Origin: JAKEHZ01 sp035280505
Lineage (GTDB): Bacteria; Acidobacteriota; Blastocatellia; RBC074
Length of the DNA stretch: 14,764 nt
Direction: 5' to 3'
Assembly (NCBI GenBank): GCA_035280505.1
Contig: DATEFT010000466.1
Span: 1 to 14,764 of the forward strand
The position numbers and the translations under genes are program-made. The notes under the pieces were generated by a model. That model was not told the DNA's origin. It did not search any database and was given only the letters and a program-made list of their open reading frames with translations. Shown in pieces: positions 14,424 through 14,764 of the stretch (the first letter of the stretch is position 1; each line of letters begins with the position of its first letter).

Positions 14424-14764
14424 ATGGGTAGCACCTCACAAAAACGCTCTATGCGTGACCGGCCGCAACTGCTGGGAGAAAAGTTGCTGAAAATCCGCAA
14501 TTGGCATCAGTTCTCACAGAGACAGATGCTCGACCATTTCGGTTATACCGAATACCATCACGCTTTCATTTCGATGTGGGAGAGAGGCCATAGGGAACCG
14601 CCCCTCATTGCGTTGTTGCTGTATGCCCGCTCCATCAATGTCTCAACTGATGTTTTGCTCGATGATGAATTGGACTTCGTACTGCCGACAAATAATCGAT
14701 CGGCAAATAGATCTGAAACGAAAACCACTGCAAAAGCGAAAGGGCAGAAGCGCAAGCTCCCTAC
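14424..14764 (+). CDS. XRE-type helix-turn-helix DNA-binding protein (3' end outside window)
   Basis: The ATG at 14424 follows a strong GGAGGG ribosome site (14411-14416). The frame stays open to the window edge (113 complete codons). After a basic N-terminus, residues about 16-62 form a Cro/C1-like HTH: LLGEKLLKIRNW, then FSQRQMLDHFGY, then FISMWERGHREPPL, where the last matches the recognition helix and the E-x-G-x-R-x-P-P turn of XRE domains. A helix ALLLYARSINVSTDVLLDDEL follows, as in many regulators of this class, and then a Lys/Arg/Thr-rich tail. It should bind operator DNA as a dimer; it may autoregulate or control the divergent activator gene, because their promoters appear to overlap. 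Similar proteins are, as far as I recall, abundant in Acidobacteriota, which is the main hint at the lineage. Target genes are unknown. Confidence 0.82.
   Translation, partial: MGSTSQKRSMRDRPQLLGEKLLKIRNWHQFSQRQMLDHFGYTEYHHAFISMWERGHREPPLIALLLYARSINVSTDVLLDDELDFVLPTNNRSANRSETKTTAKAKGQKRKLP

Noticed and set aside
1..14764. CRISPR arrays, tRNA or rRNA genes, intact insertion sequences
   Set aside because: No regularly spaced repeats, no cloverleaf-like sequence and no transposase frame were recognised on reading both strands.

Overview
The window is about 14.8 kb from a bacterium that I cannot name with certainty. The PAAR-Rhs protein implies a Gram-negative type secretion context. The small XRE-type regulator at the right end resembles proteins I associate with Acidobacteriota (Blastocatellia-like), so that is a low-confidence guess at the lineage. 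Gene density is moderate. Most genes lie on the minus strand, and several gaps of 280 to 530 bp hold little or only decayed coding sequence. This looks like an accessory or conflict island inserted beside ordinary transport and regulatory genes.

Left to right: (1) the 3' end of an OppC/DppC-type peptide or nickel ABC permease on the plus strand (2-421). (2) A minus-strand two-gene operon made of an 826-residue STAND-type P-loop NTPase with a helical-repeat C-terminus (3847-1367), tightly coupled to a cupin-Nudix fusion (1356-457). The NTPase lacks an N-terminal effector domain, so the Nudix enzyme is a reasonable candidate for an effector supplied in trans. (3) A 0.5-kb leader region with a strong extended -10 box. 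(4) A minus-strand polymorphic-toxin operon: a TPR protein with a degenerate NTPase-like N-terminus (11234-10011), a 1469-residue PAAR-Rhs protein with a nucleotidyltransferase-like C-terminal toxin (9993-5584), and two paralogous acidic proteins about 70% identical (5534-5031 and 4883-4371) that are the obvious immunity candidates.

(5) Right of the toxin operon lie a gene-poor gap, a small unknown plus-strand gene (11824-12123), a decayed coding remnant on the minus strand (about 12124-12411) and a small membrane-anchored protein (12715-12404). (6) A sigma-54-type AAA+ activator without a sensory domain, carrying two tandem Fis-type helix-turn-helix domains (14351-12798), is divergent from an XRE-type DNA-binding protein that runs off the window (14424-end). 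Their promoters appear to overlap.

How the genes may work together: the TPR protein probably helps load or fold the Rhs effector. The Rhs shell encloses the C-terminal toxin until delivery, and the two downstream proteins protect the producer and its kin. The STAND-Nudix pair looks like an independent sensing/effector module and is the best candidate in the window for an undescribed system. The regulator pair at the right end may control neighbours, but I saw no clear sigma-54 promoter.
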